Part shown: positions 63,906 through 64,000 of the stretch, in pieces
Layout of the letters: each line of letters opens with the position of its first letter
Numbering within the stretch: the stretch's first letter is position 1
Source: Brevibacillus migulae
GTDB lineage: Bacteria > Bacillota > Bacilli > Brevibacillales > Brevibacillaceae
NCBI RefSeq assembly: GCF_004521915.1
Contig: NZ_SDKD01000011.1
Location: 1-64,000 of the forward strand
Direction: 5' to 3'
Length of the DNA stretch: 64,000 nt
Notes under the pieces: generated by a model
What the model was told of the DNA's origin: nothing
The model's input: only the letters and a program-made list of their open reading frames with translations
Databases searched by the model: none
Translations under genes and position numbers: made by a program

Positions 63906-63934
63906 ATCGTATGGGGAGGGATGTCCTTTTAGAA
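63906..63934 (-). promoter_or_regulatory. possible sigma-E promoter of yabP
   Basis: The -10-like CATACGAT (63906-63913) is one base from the sigma-E motif CATACANT and lies about 32 bp before the ATG. The -35 region is weak. Bacillus yabP-yabQ is known to be sigma-E controlled, which supports the call. Confidence 0.45.
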
Positions 63935-64000
63935 CAAAAACGGACTGGTTAGATCGACAGCAGCGCACCAAAGATAGTAAGGGATTCCCTTTTGCAGTTG

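Overview
This window looks like the chromosome of an endospore-forming Gram-positive bacterium, most likely Brevibacillus or a close Paenibacillaceae relative. This is inferred from protein resemblance, moderate GC content and gene order, not from a database search. The backbone is the Bacillus-type block yabP-yabQ-divIC-yabR-spoIIE-yabS-yabT-tilS-hpt-ftsH ... coaX ... hslO-prsA-like-cysK-pabB-pabA ... pabC-folP-folB-folK-yazB-dusB ... lysS-16S rRNA. It is read from right to left, so nearly all genes are on the minus strand. The left edge cuts the first bases of a 16S rRNA gene behind tandem rrn promoters.

Layout. 1-6.5 kb: rrn promoter region, lysS, greA, dusB and the folate genes. 6.5-12.7 kb: an insertion in the folate operon carrying tatC, tatA, a Tat-exported PhoX-type phosphatase behind a row of PhoP boxes, and a MHYT-PAS-GGDEF-EAL protein. 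12.9-18.7 kb: pabA, pabB, cysK, a parvulin foldase, hslO and a GyrI-like protein. 18.8-20.6 kb: an RpoD-like extra sigma factor with Spo0A-box-like sites, and a Gmad2 lipoprotein. 20.6-29.5 kb: a strongly divergent Tad-like secretion or pilus operon with seven consecutive tiny membrane proteins and two MinD-like proteins whose P-loops have lost their lysines. 29.6-30.7 kb: two orphan genes. 30.8-38.4 kb: a complete conventional Flp/Tad pilus operon and a SinR-like repressor. 38.5-41 kb: a Spo0E-type phosphatase, small proteins, an SDR and coaX. 41-51.9 kb: nadB-nadC, a Zur-controlled zinc uptake regulon, a PCYCGC lipoprotein, HD and metallo-beta-lactamase genes with a TetR regulator, nadA and a HAD phosphatase. 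52-64 kb: ftsH, hpt, tilS, a split ThrE exporter, a membrane Ser/Thr kinase, a vWA protein, spoIIE, two large inverted-repeat elements, yabR, divIC, yabQ and yabP.

The housekeeping block has three accessory islands set into it at points where Bacillus subtilis has none. The best candidate for an undescribed system is the divergent Tad-like operon at 20.0-29.5 kb. It has the motor ATPase, both membrane platform proteins and a CpaB-like protein, but no recognisable Flp pilin or prepilin peptidase. It ends in a Gmad2 lipoprotein and sits directly beside a complete conventional Tad operon.
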